From Mycobacterium sp. 1274756.6 (lineage in GTDB: Bacteria; Actinomycetota; Actinomycetes; Mycobacteriales; Mycobacteriaceae), in the NCBI RefSeq assembly GCF_001668625.1, contig NZ_LZLJ01000034.1, positions 1 to 49,671 of the forward strand: DNA of 49,671 nt, in the 5' to 3' direction. Position 1 is the first letter of the stretch. Each line of letters opens with the position of its first letter. The position numbers and the translations under genes are program-made. A model generated the notes under the pieces. That model saw only the letters and a program-made list of their open reading frames with translations, searched no databases and was not told the origin of the DNA. Positions 7,770-19,700 of the stretch are shown one piece after another.

Positions 7770-8450
7770 ATGGACACCTTCGAGTACGCGCCCGGCCGGC
7801 TCATGGACTTCTTCGGTGACCCCGGCCGACCGACGGTCCTGCTCTGGCACGGCAGGCAGACCGATGCCCGCACCGCTGTGCGGCCGCTGGCAGCCATGAT
7901 CGCCGGCCACGGGCTGGCCGTGGCCGTGCCGGACTGGAATTCCCACGCCGACGACGGCGGACGTGCCGATCTGCTGCGGTCACTCGATGCCGCGCGAACA
8001 CGTGCGCCCGAGCCCGACGACCTGGTCCTGGTCGGCTGGTCGATGGGCGGGGCCGCCGCAGCCGGATTGGCCCCCCACGCCGCCGAATACGGCGTTGGGT
8101 TCGCCCACGTGGTGTGTCTTGCCGGTGCGTTCGTCATCGCAGACCCGATCACGGGTAGCCAACCGGGCGCCGAGTTGCCGACCGGCGCGAAGTCGCCGCC
8201 GTTCACCTTGCTACACGGCGTCTTTGACACCGTTGTCCCGGCGGAGGTCAGCCGACAGTTCGCCGCCGCCCTCGACCGCGCCGACTGGCCGGTGGAGTTG
8301 GTCGAGCTGGCGGCCGACCACGGCTCGATCGCCGGTGCCGTCTATGACCCGGTGGCGGACCGGTATTCGGCTGCGGAGGACGACGACACCGTGGCGGTTG
8401 CGGCCGAGGTCGCGGCGCGGATCGCCGCGGTGGCGCACAATCACCCCTGA
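7770..8450 (+). CDS. alpha/beta hydrolase (dienelactone hydrolase-like)
   Basis: 226 residues with a single alpha/beta hydrolase domain. GWSMGG holds the nucleophile Ser91 in the usual elbow. Before it, VLLWHGRQTDA fits the oxyanion-hole strand-turn. Later, LLHGVFDTVVP supplies the acid and ELAADHGSIAG the histidine of the triad, so the catalytic set looks complete. The substrate is unknown; the family includes esterases, dienelactone hydrolases and acyl-transfer enzymes. No signal peptide is seen. CAGACT six bases before the ATG could be a weak leaderless -10. Confidence 0.78.
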   Translation: MDTFEYAPGRLMDFFGDPGRPTVLLWHGRQTDARTAVRPLAAMIAGHGLAVAVPDWNSHADDGGRADLLRSLDAARTRAPEPDDLVLVGWSMGGAAAAGLAPHAAEYGVGFAHVVCLAGAFVIADPITGSQPGAELPTGAKSPPFTLLHGVFDTVVPAEVSRQFAAALDRADWPVELVELAADHGSIAGAVYDPVADRYSAAEDDDTVAVAAEVAARIAAVAHNHP

Positions 8451-8752
8451 CCGCGGTGAAACGGCTTCCCGAGGTGGCCACCATGACGGGACGAAGCCAA
8501 CAGCGCCGTGACAAAAGTTCGAGTCGAACCACCCGATCGAGCCCCGAGAAACCACCCAGCGAATCACTGGCGAACGCCACCCGGCTCGCCCCACCTCCGC
8601 CGCCGCCCTTGGGGGCTACGCGTTCGGTAAAGTGCTGGGATGGGACCGGGTGTGTTGACGGCGAACACTCCGGATCTCCCCCTACCGAGCGAATCGTTTG
8701 ACGGTCCCCGGAAAACCGCGTCCGATCGCCCGACGCGAGCCGGGCGGCGCCG
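8451..8752. other. gap before the MFS gene
   Basis: About 300 bases without a gene I can support. A short plus-strand frame from 8456 to 8701 has a poly-proline low-complexity translation and no family features, so I treat it as non-coding. No good ribosome-binding site precedes the MFS ATG at 8753, so the gap probably holds its promoter and leader. Confidence 0.45.
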
Positions 8753-10060
8753 ATGAGCGGCCATCTCGACACCCGACTCGGCCGCAGGTCGCGGGTGGCG
8801 GCCTGGGCGCTGTGGGATTGCGGCGCGACCGGCGTGAACGCGGTCGTCATCACCTTCGTGTTCGCGGTGTATCTGACCGACAGCGTTGGAGCCGACCTGC
8901 CCGGGCCCGCCACTCCGGCGAGTTGGCTCGGTCGGGCCCTGACGATCGCCGGGTTGGGTGTCGCACTGCTCGCCCCGGCAACCGGTGTCTGGGTGAACGC
9001 ACCGCGACGTCGCCGGATGGCACTGACCGTCCTCACCGGCCTGGTCGTCACGATGACAGCGACGATGAGTTTGATCCGGGCCGACTACCACTACCTGGGT
9101 TGGGGGCTGGTGCTGCTCGCCTGCACGGCGGCGTGTAGCGATTTGGCGACCGTCCCGTACAACGCCATGCTGCGGCAGGTGTCGACACCCGAGACGTCCG
9201 GGCGCATCTCCGGGCTGGGATCGGGCGCCGGATTCGTCGGCAGTGTGCTGCTTCTGTTGATCGTGTATTTCGGCTTCATCGAGGGCGACGGTGACACCCG
9301 CGGCTTCCTGGGCATCACGACACAGGACGGCGCCAACGTGCGCGCCTCGATGGTGCTCGCGGCGGCGTGGCTGGCGGTGTTCGCGTGGCCGCTGCTGGCG
9401 TCGGTGCGCGGCACGGCTGACAGCGAATACCGTGCGCGGATCGGGTTTTTCGGATCCTATCGTGCCCTCTGGGGTGAGGTGCGCTCCGAGTGGCGCCGCG
9501 ACCACAACGTGGTCTATTACCTGGTGGCCAGCGCCGTGTTCCGAGATGGCATGACCGGAGTTTTCGCCTTCGGGGCGGTTCTGGGAGTCAGCGTCTATGG
9601 GCTCTCGCAAGCCGACGTGCTGGTGTTCGGAGTCTGCGCCAGCATGGTCGCCGCGATCGGCGCGGTGCTCGGCGGTCTGCTCGATGACCGGCTGGGTTCC
9701 AAGCTCGTCATCGCCGGGTCGCTCGCCGCGATGATCGCCACCGGTCTGGTGCTGCTGGCGGCATCCGGCCCGTCCGCGTTCTGGGTCTGCGGTCTGCTGC
9801 TGTGCTTGTTCGTCGGGCCCACCCTCGCGTCCGCGCGAGCCCTGATGATGCGGTTCTCCGCCGAAGGGAAGGAAGGCGTCGCGTTCGGCCTCTACACCAC
9901 CGCCGGACGGGCGGCGTCGTTCCTAGCGCCGTGGATGTTCTTCACCTTCGTCGACCTGTTCGATTCCGACCGGGCCGGCTTAGCCGGGCTCTGCGTGGTC
10001 CTGGCAGCGGGCCTGACGTTGATGCTGACCACCGTCCGGGTGCCGGCCAGGGCACACTAG
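8753..10060 (+). CDS. MFS transporter, UMF1 (Atg22-like) family
   Basis: 435 residues with about 12 hydrophobic helices. The N-terminal VAAWALWDCGATGVNAVVIT matches the W-A-L-W/Y-D-x-G signature of the UMF1 subfamily of major facilitator proteins, relatives of vacuolar Atg22. RYTI-like cytoplasmic loops and DDRLGSKLVIAG (loop 8-9) fit the fold. The substrate is unknown. The stop is one base before the GTG of the GAP-protein gene, so the two are almost certainly cotranscribed. That tie, and the convergent TPP-type PKS, make a link to glycolipid or precursor transport possible but unproved. Confidence 0.82.
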   Translation: MSGHLDTRLGRRSRVAAWALWDCGATGVNAVVITFVFAVYLTDSVGADLPGPATPASWLGRALTIAGLGVALLAPATGVWVNAPRRRRMALTVLTGLVVTMTATMSLIRADYHYLGWGLVLLACTAACSDLATVPYNAMLRQVSTPETSGRISGLGSGAGFVGSVLLLLIVYFGFIEGDGDTRGFLGITTQDGANVRASMVLAAAWLAVFAWPLLASVRGTADSEYRARIGFFGSYRALWGEVRSEWRRDHNVVYYLVASAVFRDGMTGVFAFGAVLGVSVYGLSQADVLVFGVCASMVAAIGAVLGGLLDDRLGSKLVIAGSLAAMIATGLVLLAASGPSAFWVCGLLLCLFVGPTLASARALMMRFSAEGKEGVAFGLYTTAGRAASFLAPWMFFTFVDLFDSDRAGLAGLCVVLAAGLTLMLTTVRVPARAH

Positions 10061-10061
10061 C

Positions 10062-10733
10062 GTGTGGATCACGTTGTTGGCCATGGCGATTGCGGTCAGC
10101 CTGGAGCCGTTCCGGGTCGGCATGACGGTCCTGATGATCAACCGGCCCCGCCCTGAACTGCAGCTCCTGGCCTTTCTCGCGGGCGGGTTCGCGATGGGCA
10201 CCACGGTCGGGATGATCGCGTTGTTCGTCTTGCGACCGGCCGCGCAGTCGGTGCATTTCACCCTGCCGCGAGTGCAGGTGATCGTCGGGGCACTGCTCCT
10301 GCTCAACGCCGCAGTGGTCGCCACCGGCGTGGTGGGGCGCCGCACGGCGGGAGCCAGCGGCGCGGTCGCACAGCGATTCGAACCGCTGCTCACCCGGGTC
10401 CGACAGCTACTCAACAGCCGCTCGCTGTGGACGGCCGGTGTCGCGGGCCTCGGTATCGCGCTACCGTCCGTGGACTACCTGGCGGCACTAGCCCTCATCG
10501 CCGCTTCGGGTGCCGCTGCCACCGTGCAAACCGGTGCCGTGCTGCTGTTCAACACGGTGGCTTTCGGGTTCGTGGAGATCCCGCTGCTCTTGCATCTGGT
10601 CGCCCCGGACCGCACCCGCGCCGCGCTGGCAGCACTGCAGCGTTGGATGCAGACCAGGCGTCGCCGCGCGCTCACCGTCTTGTTGGCCACGGTCGGCTGC
10701 GTGCTGATCGTCGCCGGTCTGGCCGGCCTGTAG
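10062..10733 (+). CDS. GAP-family membrane protein (Gap/Sap-like)
   Basis: 223 residues from a GTG one base after the MFS stop. It is six-helix-like, beginning ITLLAMAIAVSLEPFRVG, the typical opening of the mycobacterial GAP family (glycopeptidolipid-addressing protein Gap, and the sulfolipid-1-addressing protein Sap, Rv3821). FGFVEIPLLLHLVAPDRT in the second half is also conserved. In known loci the family helps a lipid reach the cell surface together with an MmpL. Here it sits tail to tail with the PKS (15-base gap), so it is likely the GAP component of the trehalose-glycolipid locus. Confidence 0.85.
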   Translation: MWITLLAMAIAVSLEPFRVGMTVLMINRPRPELQLLAFLAGGFAMGTTVGMIALFVLRPAAQSVHFTLPRVQVIVGALLLLNAAVVATGVVGRRTAGASGAVAQRFEPLLTRVRQLLNSRSLWTAGVAGLGIALPSVDYLAALALIAASGAAATVQTGAVLLFNTVAFGFVEIPLLLHLVAPDRTRAALAALQRWMQTRRRRALTVLLATVGCVLIVAGLAGL

Positions 10734-10748
10734 CCCCGCAGCGCCCGG

Positions 10749-13700
10749 TCACTCCGTGGCGCCGGGTGCCACCGCGTCCTCATCCGCCGGGCCGGCCGAT
10801 GCGGCCTGTGCCGACGGTGTGTCCGGCTGTTCAGACGCTGATTCCGGTGCTTCCGGTGCTTCCGCGTCGGGTAGCTGGTTCACCAGATATTCGGCCAGTC
10901 CCCCGATCGTCGGGTAGTCGAATACCGCGGTCGCATTGATCGTGAACGCCCCGCCGAATTGACTGTGCAACCGGTTGCGCAGCTCGATCGCCATCAACGA
11001 GTCGGTGCCCAGATCCAGGAACCGGCTCGTCGCGGCGGGCGGTTGCGCCAGCCGCAGGAAGGTCTGCACCTCGCTCTGCAGGAACTCGGTCACGAACCCG
11101 GCCCGCTGCGGTACCGGGATCTCCTGCAGGCGCTTCAGCAATTCGCTATCCCCGGTCGCCTCCCCGACCGCACTGGGCAGCACGAGATCCAGGATGGGCG
11201 GACGGGAACTGCCCAGCACCTTCGCCGCCCGCTGCCAGTTCGCCTTGATCACGGCGGCCTGGGCATTCCCGCTGGCGACGACCTCGGCGAGGGCCGCCAG
11301 TGCCGCGGACGGCTCCAGCGGAACCAGCCCTTGCGCCCCGATATTGGTCTTGGCGGTCTCCGACGACGCCATCCCACCCTGGGCCCACGGTCCGAAGTTG
11401 ATTCCGGTGGCCGGTAGGCCGCGCGCTTGCCGTTGCGCGACCAACCCGTCGAGGAACGCGTTGGCCGTCGCGTAGTTCGACTGCCCGGGCGAACCGAACA
11501 AGCTGGACACCGACGAGGACACGATGAAGAAGTCCAGGTCGTCATCGGCGGTGAGCCGGTCCAGATGGCAGGCACCGTACGCTTTGGGCGCCAACGACGT
11601 CCGGAATCGCTCGACGTTCTGCTGGGACAGCAACGCGTCGTCGAGCACACCGGCCAGGTGCACCACTCCGGCCAGCGGCGGAAGCTCCGCACGGGCCTTG
11701 GCCAACAGCTCCGCCGCCTCGGATTCGTCGCCGACGTCGGCGGGGTACACGTGTATGCGGCACCGATAACGGTCGGTGATCTCGTCGATCACCCGTTGCG
11801 CCTCGGCGTCGGGTTCTCCGCGGCTGGTCAGCACGAGGTCACCCGCACCTCGCTGGGCCAGATACGCCGCGGTGTGCAACCCGATCGCTCCGAGGCCGCC
11901 GGTGATCAGATAGCTCCGATCCGCTCTCGGCTGTAGTGGATTCGGGATCTGCAGAACGATCTTCCCGATGTGGCGGGCCTGCTGCATGCGGCGGAACGCG
12001 GCCCGCGCTTCGGTCAACGGATAGATCTCCGCGGGCAGCGGCTTCCACTCGCCGCGTTCCATTCCCTCCGACACCTCGGTCAGTAGCCGTTTGATGTGCT
12101 CGGGACGCTGCAGGGTGGTCACATCCAAGGCGACGATCTCGTAGGCGATGTCGGGGCGGGCTGCGGCCATCTGCTCGGGGGTCCAGATGTCCCGCTTGGC
12201 GATCTCGGCGAACCGGCCGTTCTGTGCGGTAGCCCGCACGGTCGCCTCCAGGAATCCCTCGTTGGTCAGGCTGTTGAGGACTACGTCAACACCGGTGCCT
12301 TCGGTGTCAGCCAGGATCTGGTCCGCGAAGTCCGTGGTCCGCGAGTCGTACACGTACTGCACACCCATCTTGCGCAGGGTGTCGCGTTTGTAGGTGCTGG
12401 CGGTTGCGAAGACGATGGCACCGTGCTGCTGAGCCATCTGGATCGCGGCCAATCCCACACCGCCGCTGGCGGCATGGATCAGCACCCGGTCACCCGGTTG
12501 CAGTTTCGCCCAATCGAACGCCAGCCGCGCGGTGAGCGCCGCTGCCGGGATAGTGGCCGCCGCGACCGGGTTCAGCCCCTCGGGCACCGGCGCCAGCAAT
12601 TGGGCCGGCACGTTGAACCGGGTGGAGAACGCCCCCTGCATGAAGCCGTAGACGCGCTGACCGACCTCCAAGCCGGTGACGCCGTCACCCAATTCGGTGA
12701 CGACGCCGCAGAAATCGCCTCCGATCGGTCCGGGATCACCCGGGTAGAGGCCGAGTACGTTGAGCACGTCGCGGAAGTTCAGGCCGGCGGCCTCCACCCG
12801 GACCTGCACGTAGCCCTCGTCGGGCGGAGGTACCTCGGTCTCGACCAGCCGCAGGTTGTCGATCGCGCCGCGCTCGGTCGGCGCCAACACGTAATCGGTG
12901 GAGCGCGGCACCGTCGGATGGCCGCTGCGCGCCCACGGCACCAGCCGGGAGGCCAACAGCTTCCCCCGACGGAAGGCGAGTTCGGGCTCGTCGACCGGTG
13001 CGGCCAGCAGGTCGGCTACGGCCCGTGCCACCTCCGGCGATCGATCGCAGTCGAGCAGTCTGCACCGCAGCCCGGGCTCCTCGTTGATCACCGTGCGCCC
13101 CAGCCCCCACAATGCCGACTGTGCGGGATCGACTGGCTCGCCGGACTCGGTGGCCGCGGCCTGCTCGGTGACGATCCACAGGCCGCCGGGCAGTCGCACC
13201 TTGCCGGCCTGCACGGCGTGGACGGCGCCGAGCAGGTTCGCGACCTCCGCCTCGATCCGCGCGGCGACGTCGGCGGCCGATTCGTCGGCTCCGGCCGCGG
13301 CGCATCGCCATACGACACCGGCGAACGGCATGCCGCGGTCCTGGGCCCGGTCGAGCAGCTCGCCCAGCGGCTCGGTGTCGGCGGCCGGTTGGACCGGGAT
13401 ACAGCCCGGGACCCTCGCCGCCAGCTCGTCGAAGCCGGCGATCAGCCAGGTGCCGCTGATCTCGCCGGTCTCGCCGTCGGGCAACGGCACTTCGTGCCAG
13501 CCCAGGGTGTAAAGCAACCGGGCGCTGTCGCCGCCCAGACCGCGCAGCAGCGCCTCGCGGGGCGCCCGTTTGACGGTGAACTCCCGGATCCCGCCCAACG
13601 GACTGCCGTCCCGGTCCAGGAAGTCGAGGTCGAAGACCTGCGTCTCGCTGTCGAGCGCGCTGGTGTGCCACCGCGCTCGACAGTAGAACCGGCGCGGCAT

Positions 13701-16700
13701 CCGCGCCCGCAGGCTCACCTGCCCGTACCGCAGCGGGAGGAACAGATCGTTGACGCCCTGCTCGGCCGCGAGCATCGCCGGAAACGCCGGGAAGGCCACG
13801 CCGGTGCACAGGTCCATCAACACCGGGTGCATCGGTTCCGAGCCGAGTTGCTCGGCGAGCTCCTCGCCGACGGTGATGTCGCCGATCGCCTCCCCCTCGC
13901 CGAGCCACAGCGATTTGAGCGAGCCCGACCACGTCGGGCCCCACGCCAACTCCATGTCGGCGAAGACCTCGAACAGCTCCTGGGGGCGCATCCGACTCAT
14001 CCGCTCGGTGGCGGTGTCGATCGGGTCCACCGGCTCCGCGGCCGGATCCTCGGCGGCGGCTCCGGCGCTGACGGTGCCATCGGCGTTCAACGACCAATCG
14101 GTGCCGCGTTCACCGTAGGGGCGGCTGTGCACCCGGAAGCTCCACTCGCCCTCGGTCTCCGACGGATGCAGGGTCAGCTGGACCTCACGAGAGCTCTTCT
14201 CGGGAAGGATGATCGGCTCGTAGAAGAAGACGTCCTTCACCCGCGCCGGCGGACCGACCGCGGCCAGGGCCATCGCCGCATACGTCGCCCCGGGTACGAC
14301 GACGGTGCCGTAGATGACGTGGTCGGCGAGCCACGGCTGCGATCTGACCGACAGCCGGCTGGTGTAGACCACCTCCCCGGAGGCCAGATCCTTTGCGCTG
14401 CCCAGGATCGACGACACCACGTCACCCTGGATTCCGGAGCCGGCGATGCCGGAGGTCTTGGGCCAGAAGCGCCGGCGCTGGAAGGGATAAGTGGGCATGA
14501 CGAGCCGGTGCCGCGGCCCGCCGGCCAGGGCGGCGAAGTCGGGCAGATGACCGCTGACGTAGGCGGTGGCCAGCGCATCGGCGACCTGACGCCGATCGTC
14601 GGTGCCCTTGCGCAGCGAGACGATCGCCCGCGGCGCGGCGAGATGCTCCGGCCAGATCTGGACCGCCGCCCCGATCAACACGGGCTGTGGCCCGATCTCC
14701 ATCAACACCGAACAACCCAGTGCGGCAACGGTTCGCACGCTCTCGACGAATTGCACCGGCTGGCGGGAATGCCGACGCCAGTAGCCCGCGTCGATCGGGG
14801 TCTGCGCCGTGAGCACCGCCCCGGTGCGGTTGCACACCAGCGGCAACGTCGGAAGCTCGAACCGCAACTCCGCCGCGCAGGACTCGAATTCGTCCAACAC
14901 CGGGTCCAGTAGCTCCGAATGGAACGCGTGGCTGGTCTCCAGCCAGGTGCAGCGGATCGCGTCGGCCTCGAATCGGTCGACGATCTGCTCCAGATCCTCT
15001 CCCCGACCGGAGAGCACGGTGTTCGGACCGTTGTAGGCGGCGACCGAGACCCGCGGGAACTCGGCGGCGATCTCCTCGACGTGCTTGGCGTCGGTGAACA
15101 CCGCCACCATCCGCCCTCCTTCGGGGAGGCTGCCGAACAGCCGCCCGCGCTCGGCGATCAGGCGGATGCCGTCTTCGAGGCTGAAGACCCCGGCCACGCA
15201 GGCCGCCGCGTACTGGCCCACGCTGTGGCCGAGGACGACGTCCGGTTCGATACCCCACGACTGCCAGAGCCGAGCCAGGCCCATCTCGACGGCGAACAGG
15301 GCCGGCTGTGCGTAGGAGGTGTCCCGCAGGCGTTCGTCGGCCGCTCGATCGGTGGCGAACATCACCTCCAGCAGCGGTACCGGCAGCAGGTCGCGGAGAG
15401 TGTCCGCGCACCGGGTGACGGTCTCGGCGAACACCGGTTCGGTGTCGAACAACTCCCGCGCCATCCCGGGATATTGGCTGCCCTGGCCGGTGAACAACCA
15501 GGCCGTCGTCGGATGGTTGGCGTGTTCGCCGCGCACGATGCCCGGCCGCAGCCGGTTTTCGGCCAGGTCGGCCAGGCCGTCTCGTGCGCTCTGCACCGAA
15601 TCCACCACCAACGCCGCGCGATGTTCGAAGTGCGAACGGCCTACTCCTGCGGTCAGGCAGACATCGGCGAGGTCGACATCGGGGTTCTCGGCCAACCACG
15701 CCTCATAACGACCGACCACCGCGGTCAGCGCCTCCGCTGAGCGGGCGGAGAGCGTCAGCACGTTGACCCCGTGACCTGGCCGCTCCGCGCCGCGACCCTG
15801 GGTCGGGGCGGCGTCGTCTTCGGTCGATTCGGTTACGCCGCTGCGGTGGGCCGACCCGGTCGGATCGCCCGGCTGAACCTGGGTCTGCGTGTCGGGGACC
15901 GCCACGCTCGGAGCCTCTTCGACCAGCACATGGGCGTTCGTGCCGGTGAACCCGAACGAGCTCACCCCGGCTCGGCGCACCCGGCCGTTGGGAGACCACG
16001 GCAGCGCCGTGTCGACGACGCGCACCGGCAGCGAATCCCACGGGATGTGCGGTGAGGGGGTGTCGAAGTGCAGGCTCTGCGGCAGCGTGTTGTGCTGCAG
16101 CGACAACACGACCTTGATCAGACCGGCGGCGCCGGAGGCCGATTCGAGGTGACCGACGTTGGTCTTCACCGCCCCCAGCAGCAACGGCCGGTCCGCCTCC
16201 CGTGCCCCGCCGAAGGCGGCCGCGGCGGCTTGCACCTCGATGGGATCCCCCAACGGGGTGCCCGTTCCGTGCGCCTCCAGGTAGTCGACGTCGCCGCCGG
16301 ACAGGCCGGCCCGAGCCAGCACCGATCCGATAAGGCGCTGCTGGGCACCGCCGTTGGGGACCGTCAAACCGCTGGAGGCGCCGTCCTGGTTGACTCCACT
16401 GGCGGGGATCACCGCCAGGACGCGATCGTCGTCGCGCTGGGCGTCGCTGAGCCGCTTGAGCACCAGCATGCCGCAGCCCTCACTGCGCACGTAGCCGTCG
16501 GCGGAGGCGTCGAAGGTCTTGCACTGGCCGACCGGCGACAGCATCCGTGCGCGGGAGGCGGCGATGAACGTGACCGGACTCAGCAGGACGTTCACCCCGC
16601 CCGCCAAGGCCATGTCGCAGTCCCCGGCGTGCAACGCCTGGCAGGCCTCATGGACCGCGACCAGCGCCGAACTGCACGCGGTGTCGACCGCCACCGCCGG

Positions 16701-19700
16701 TCCTTCGAACCCGAGCGCGAAAGCGACCCGGCCGGAGATGGCGTTGACGGCGTTGCCGGTGATGAAGTAGGGCTCGATCTTGTCGACGGACTCCGACGAC
16801 AGCAGGTGTGCATACTCGTTGGCGCCCACACCGGCGAAGATGCCGGTCCGGCTGCCGCGGAGACCGGCAGGGGCGTAGCCGGCGCGTTCGAGGCCTTCCC
16901 AGACCGTCTCGAGCATCAGTCGCTGCTGGGGTTCGATCCAGCCGGCTTCCCGCGGGGAGATACCGAAGAATTCCGGATCGAATCCGTCGACGGCGTCGAG
17001 GAATCCGCCGCGACGCGTGTAGGTCTTGCCCGCGGTCTCGGGATCCGGGTCGAAGAACTCGTCGATATCGAAACGATCCTCCGGAATCTCGCGGATCGCG
17101 TTGCCGCCGGCGGCCAACAGTTCCCAGAATGCTTCGGGGTCGGCTGCGCCGGGGAACCGGCAGGAGACCGCGATGATCGCGATCGGCTCGTCGGTGCGGG
17201 TCGGCGCCGCGCCGGCCGGACGCGACCCCGTTCCGTCGACCGTGGCGGCCTCGTCCAGGCCGAGCACCTCGCCGAGCAGATACCGGGCCGCATCGGAGAG
17301 CCGGGGGTGGTCCATGACCAGGGTCACCGGGATGTTCCGGCCCAGCCCCTGCTCGATCCGCTGCCGCAATTCGACGGCCATCAACGAGTCCATGCCCAGG
17401 TCGAAGAACCCGGCGTCCTCGTGGATCTCGGCCGGGTCCACCCGGGTCACGTCGGCGACCGTGTCCCGCAGGTAATCGCTGAGCAGACGCTTCCGTTGCT
17501 GCACGGGGGCGTTGCCGAGCCGCTCGACGAAGGCCGTCTTCCCCGACGAGGTCACCGCCGCGGCCGCGTCGGCTTCCCGGGTGGGCACTTCGCGTTCCAA
17601 CTCGGCCAGGAAGGCCCGCCGGCCCGCCTGCTGGTAGAGCGGCAGGAACCGTGCCCAATCGATTCGGGCGATGACCCCCTGCGCGGGGCCCCGACCCGAA
17701 CCCGCCACGACCTCGGCGAGGCCGGCGAGCGCGTCGGCGGGCCCGAGCGTCTTGACGCCGCGCTGATCCAAGCGCGCCCGCGACTCCGGGTCGGCCATAC
17801 CCGTCGACCACGGCCCGAAGTTCACGCTGACGCCGGCGGTCCCCCGCTGGCGCAGCCGCCAGGCCATCCCGTCGAGGAAGGCGTTGGCCGCACCGTAGGC
17901 GGTCTGCCCGAATCCGCCCCACACCGAGGCGATCGAGGAGATGTTGATGAAGAAATCGAGGTTCCGCTCCGCGGTGGCCTCACTCAGGTGCCAAGCACCC
18001 CAGACCTTCCCGGCGAAGACGCGATTGACCTCGTCGTCGGTCAGGTCACTCAACGGGGTGGTGCCGAGTTCGCCCGCCGCGTGGATGATGCCCGCCAGCG
18101 GCGGCAGCTCGGCCTGCACGGCGGCGAGTACGCGGCTGACATCGTCGGCGTCGGCGACGTCGGCGCCGATGACACGGATATCGCAGCCGTACTGTTCACT
18201 CAGTGCATCGATGCGCCGCCGGACCTCGTCGCCGGGGCCACGCCGGCCGGTCAGCACCAGGTGCTTGGCGCCCTGTGCCGCCAGGTGGCCGACGATTTCC
18301 ATCCCGATGGAGCCGAGACCGCCGGTCACCAGATAGGTTGCGTCGTCACGCAACGGCAGCGGCGTGCCGCTGGGCGGCTCGGCGCTCCGGACCAGCCGGG
18401 GGACGAAGGTTTCGGACCCGCGCAGCGCCAACTGGTCTTCCCGGCTGCCGGAGCCGGCCCGCGCGGCGATCCGGGCGAGCAGCGTCGACCATTCCTCAGC
18501 GGAGCCGGCCGTGAGGTCGGCCAGGCCGCCCCAGAGGTGCGGCATCTCCAGCGCTGCGGCACGACCGAAGCCCCACAGGCAACTCTGATCCGGTGACACC
18601 GGGTCGGTGTCGAGGACCCGTTGTGCTCCACGGGTCACCAGCCAGATCGGTCGGCGCAGTTCGGCAGCGGCCGCGGCGCGGAACAGCCGTCGGGTTCCCG
18701 TCAGGATCTGATGCTGCATCCGCGACAGCGACCGGGTGGCGGGCTCGGCTTCCGGCCCCAGCGCGGCCACGTGGACCACGCGCAGCTCCGTCCCCGACGT
18801 CGACTCCGCTTCCACTGCGGCGCGCAACTCCTCGGCGAGCTGTTCCTCGTCGACCTCGGTCAACGGCAATCCGACGATCCGGCACGGCTCCCCGCGCTCG
18901 GCGAGCGCAGCGGCCAGGGGCTTGACGGCGTCGGTGCCGTCCCCGATGAGAAGCCAGGCGGTCTGTCCGCCGGTTTCCGCGTTTGCGATCGGAGTGGTGG
19001 ACTTCTCCCACCGGATCTCGTAGCGGCCGTCGGCGATGGACTGAGTTGTCCGCTGCCGATTGTGTTGGGCCGCAAGCTTGGCCAGCACGCTCACCGTCCG
19101 GCCGTCCCCGTCCGGTCCGTCGAGCAGCGCGGCAAGCTCCTCGATCCGTCCGTCTTCGAGCAGCGCGACGGCTCGGGTGCGGGCGGGCACGTTCTGCAAC
19201 GCGTTGGGCTGTTCACGATTGTCGCGATACCAGTACTGGCGGTGTTCGAACGGATAGGTGGGCAGGTCCACTTTGCATGCGGACTGCCGGGCGGCCGCTG
19301 CGAAGTCGGGGAGACTGCCTGCGGTGTAGGCCGCGGCCAGAGCCTCGATGATCTGCCGATCGTCGGCGGTGTTCCGGCGCAGCGAAGCGATCGCCTGCGG
19401 CGCGGTAGCCGGATCGGGCCACGCCCGCAGCGCTGCGGCCGTGAGGACCGGTTGTGGGCCGATCTCCAGTAGCACTTTGCAGTTCAGTTCCGCCAGGGTG
19501 CGCACGCTCTTGGCGAACTCCACCGGCTGGCGTGCGTGCCGGCGCCAGTAGGCGCCGTCGAGCTGCACGCTCCGGCCGAGGGCGGCTCCGGTGCGGTTGT
19601 CGATCAGCATGCACCGCGGCGTCTGAAAGGTGAATCCGTCGGCGTAGGACTCGAATTCGTCGAGGATCGGATCGAGCAACGACGAGTGGAAGGCGTGGCT

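Noticed and set aside
8456..8701. 81-residue plus-strand frame
   Set aside because: Poly-proline low complexity, weak start, no family features.
12096..14912. 938-residue plus-strand open frame
   Set aside because: Lies fully antisense to the PKS; no domain features; a high-GC shadow.
16068..18596. 842-residue plus-strand open frame
   Set aside because: Antisense shadow of the PKS module 1/2 junction.
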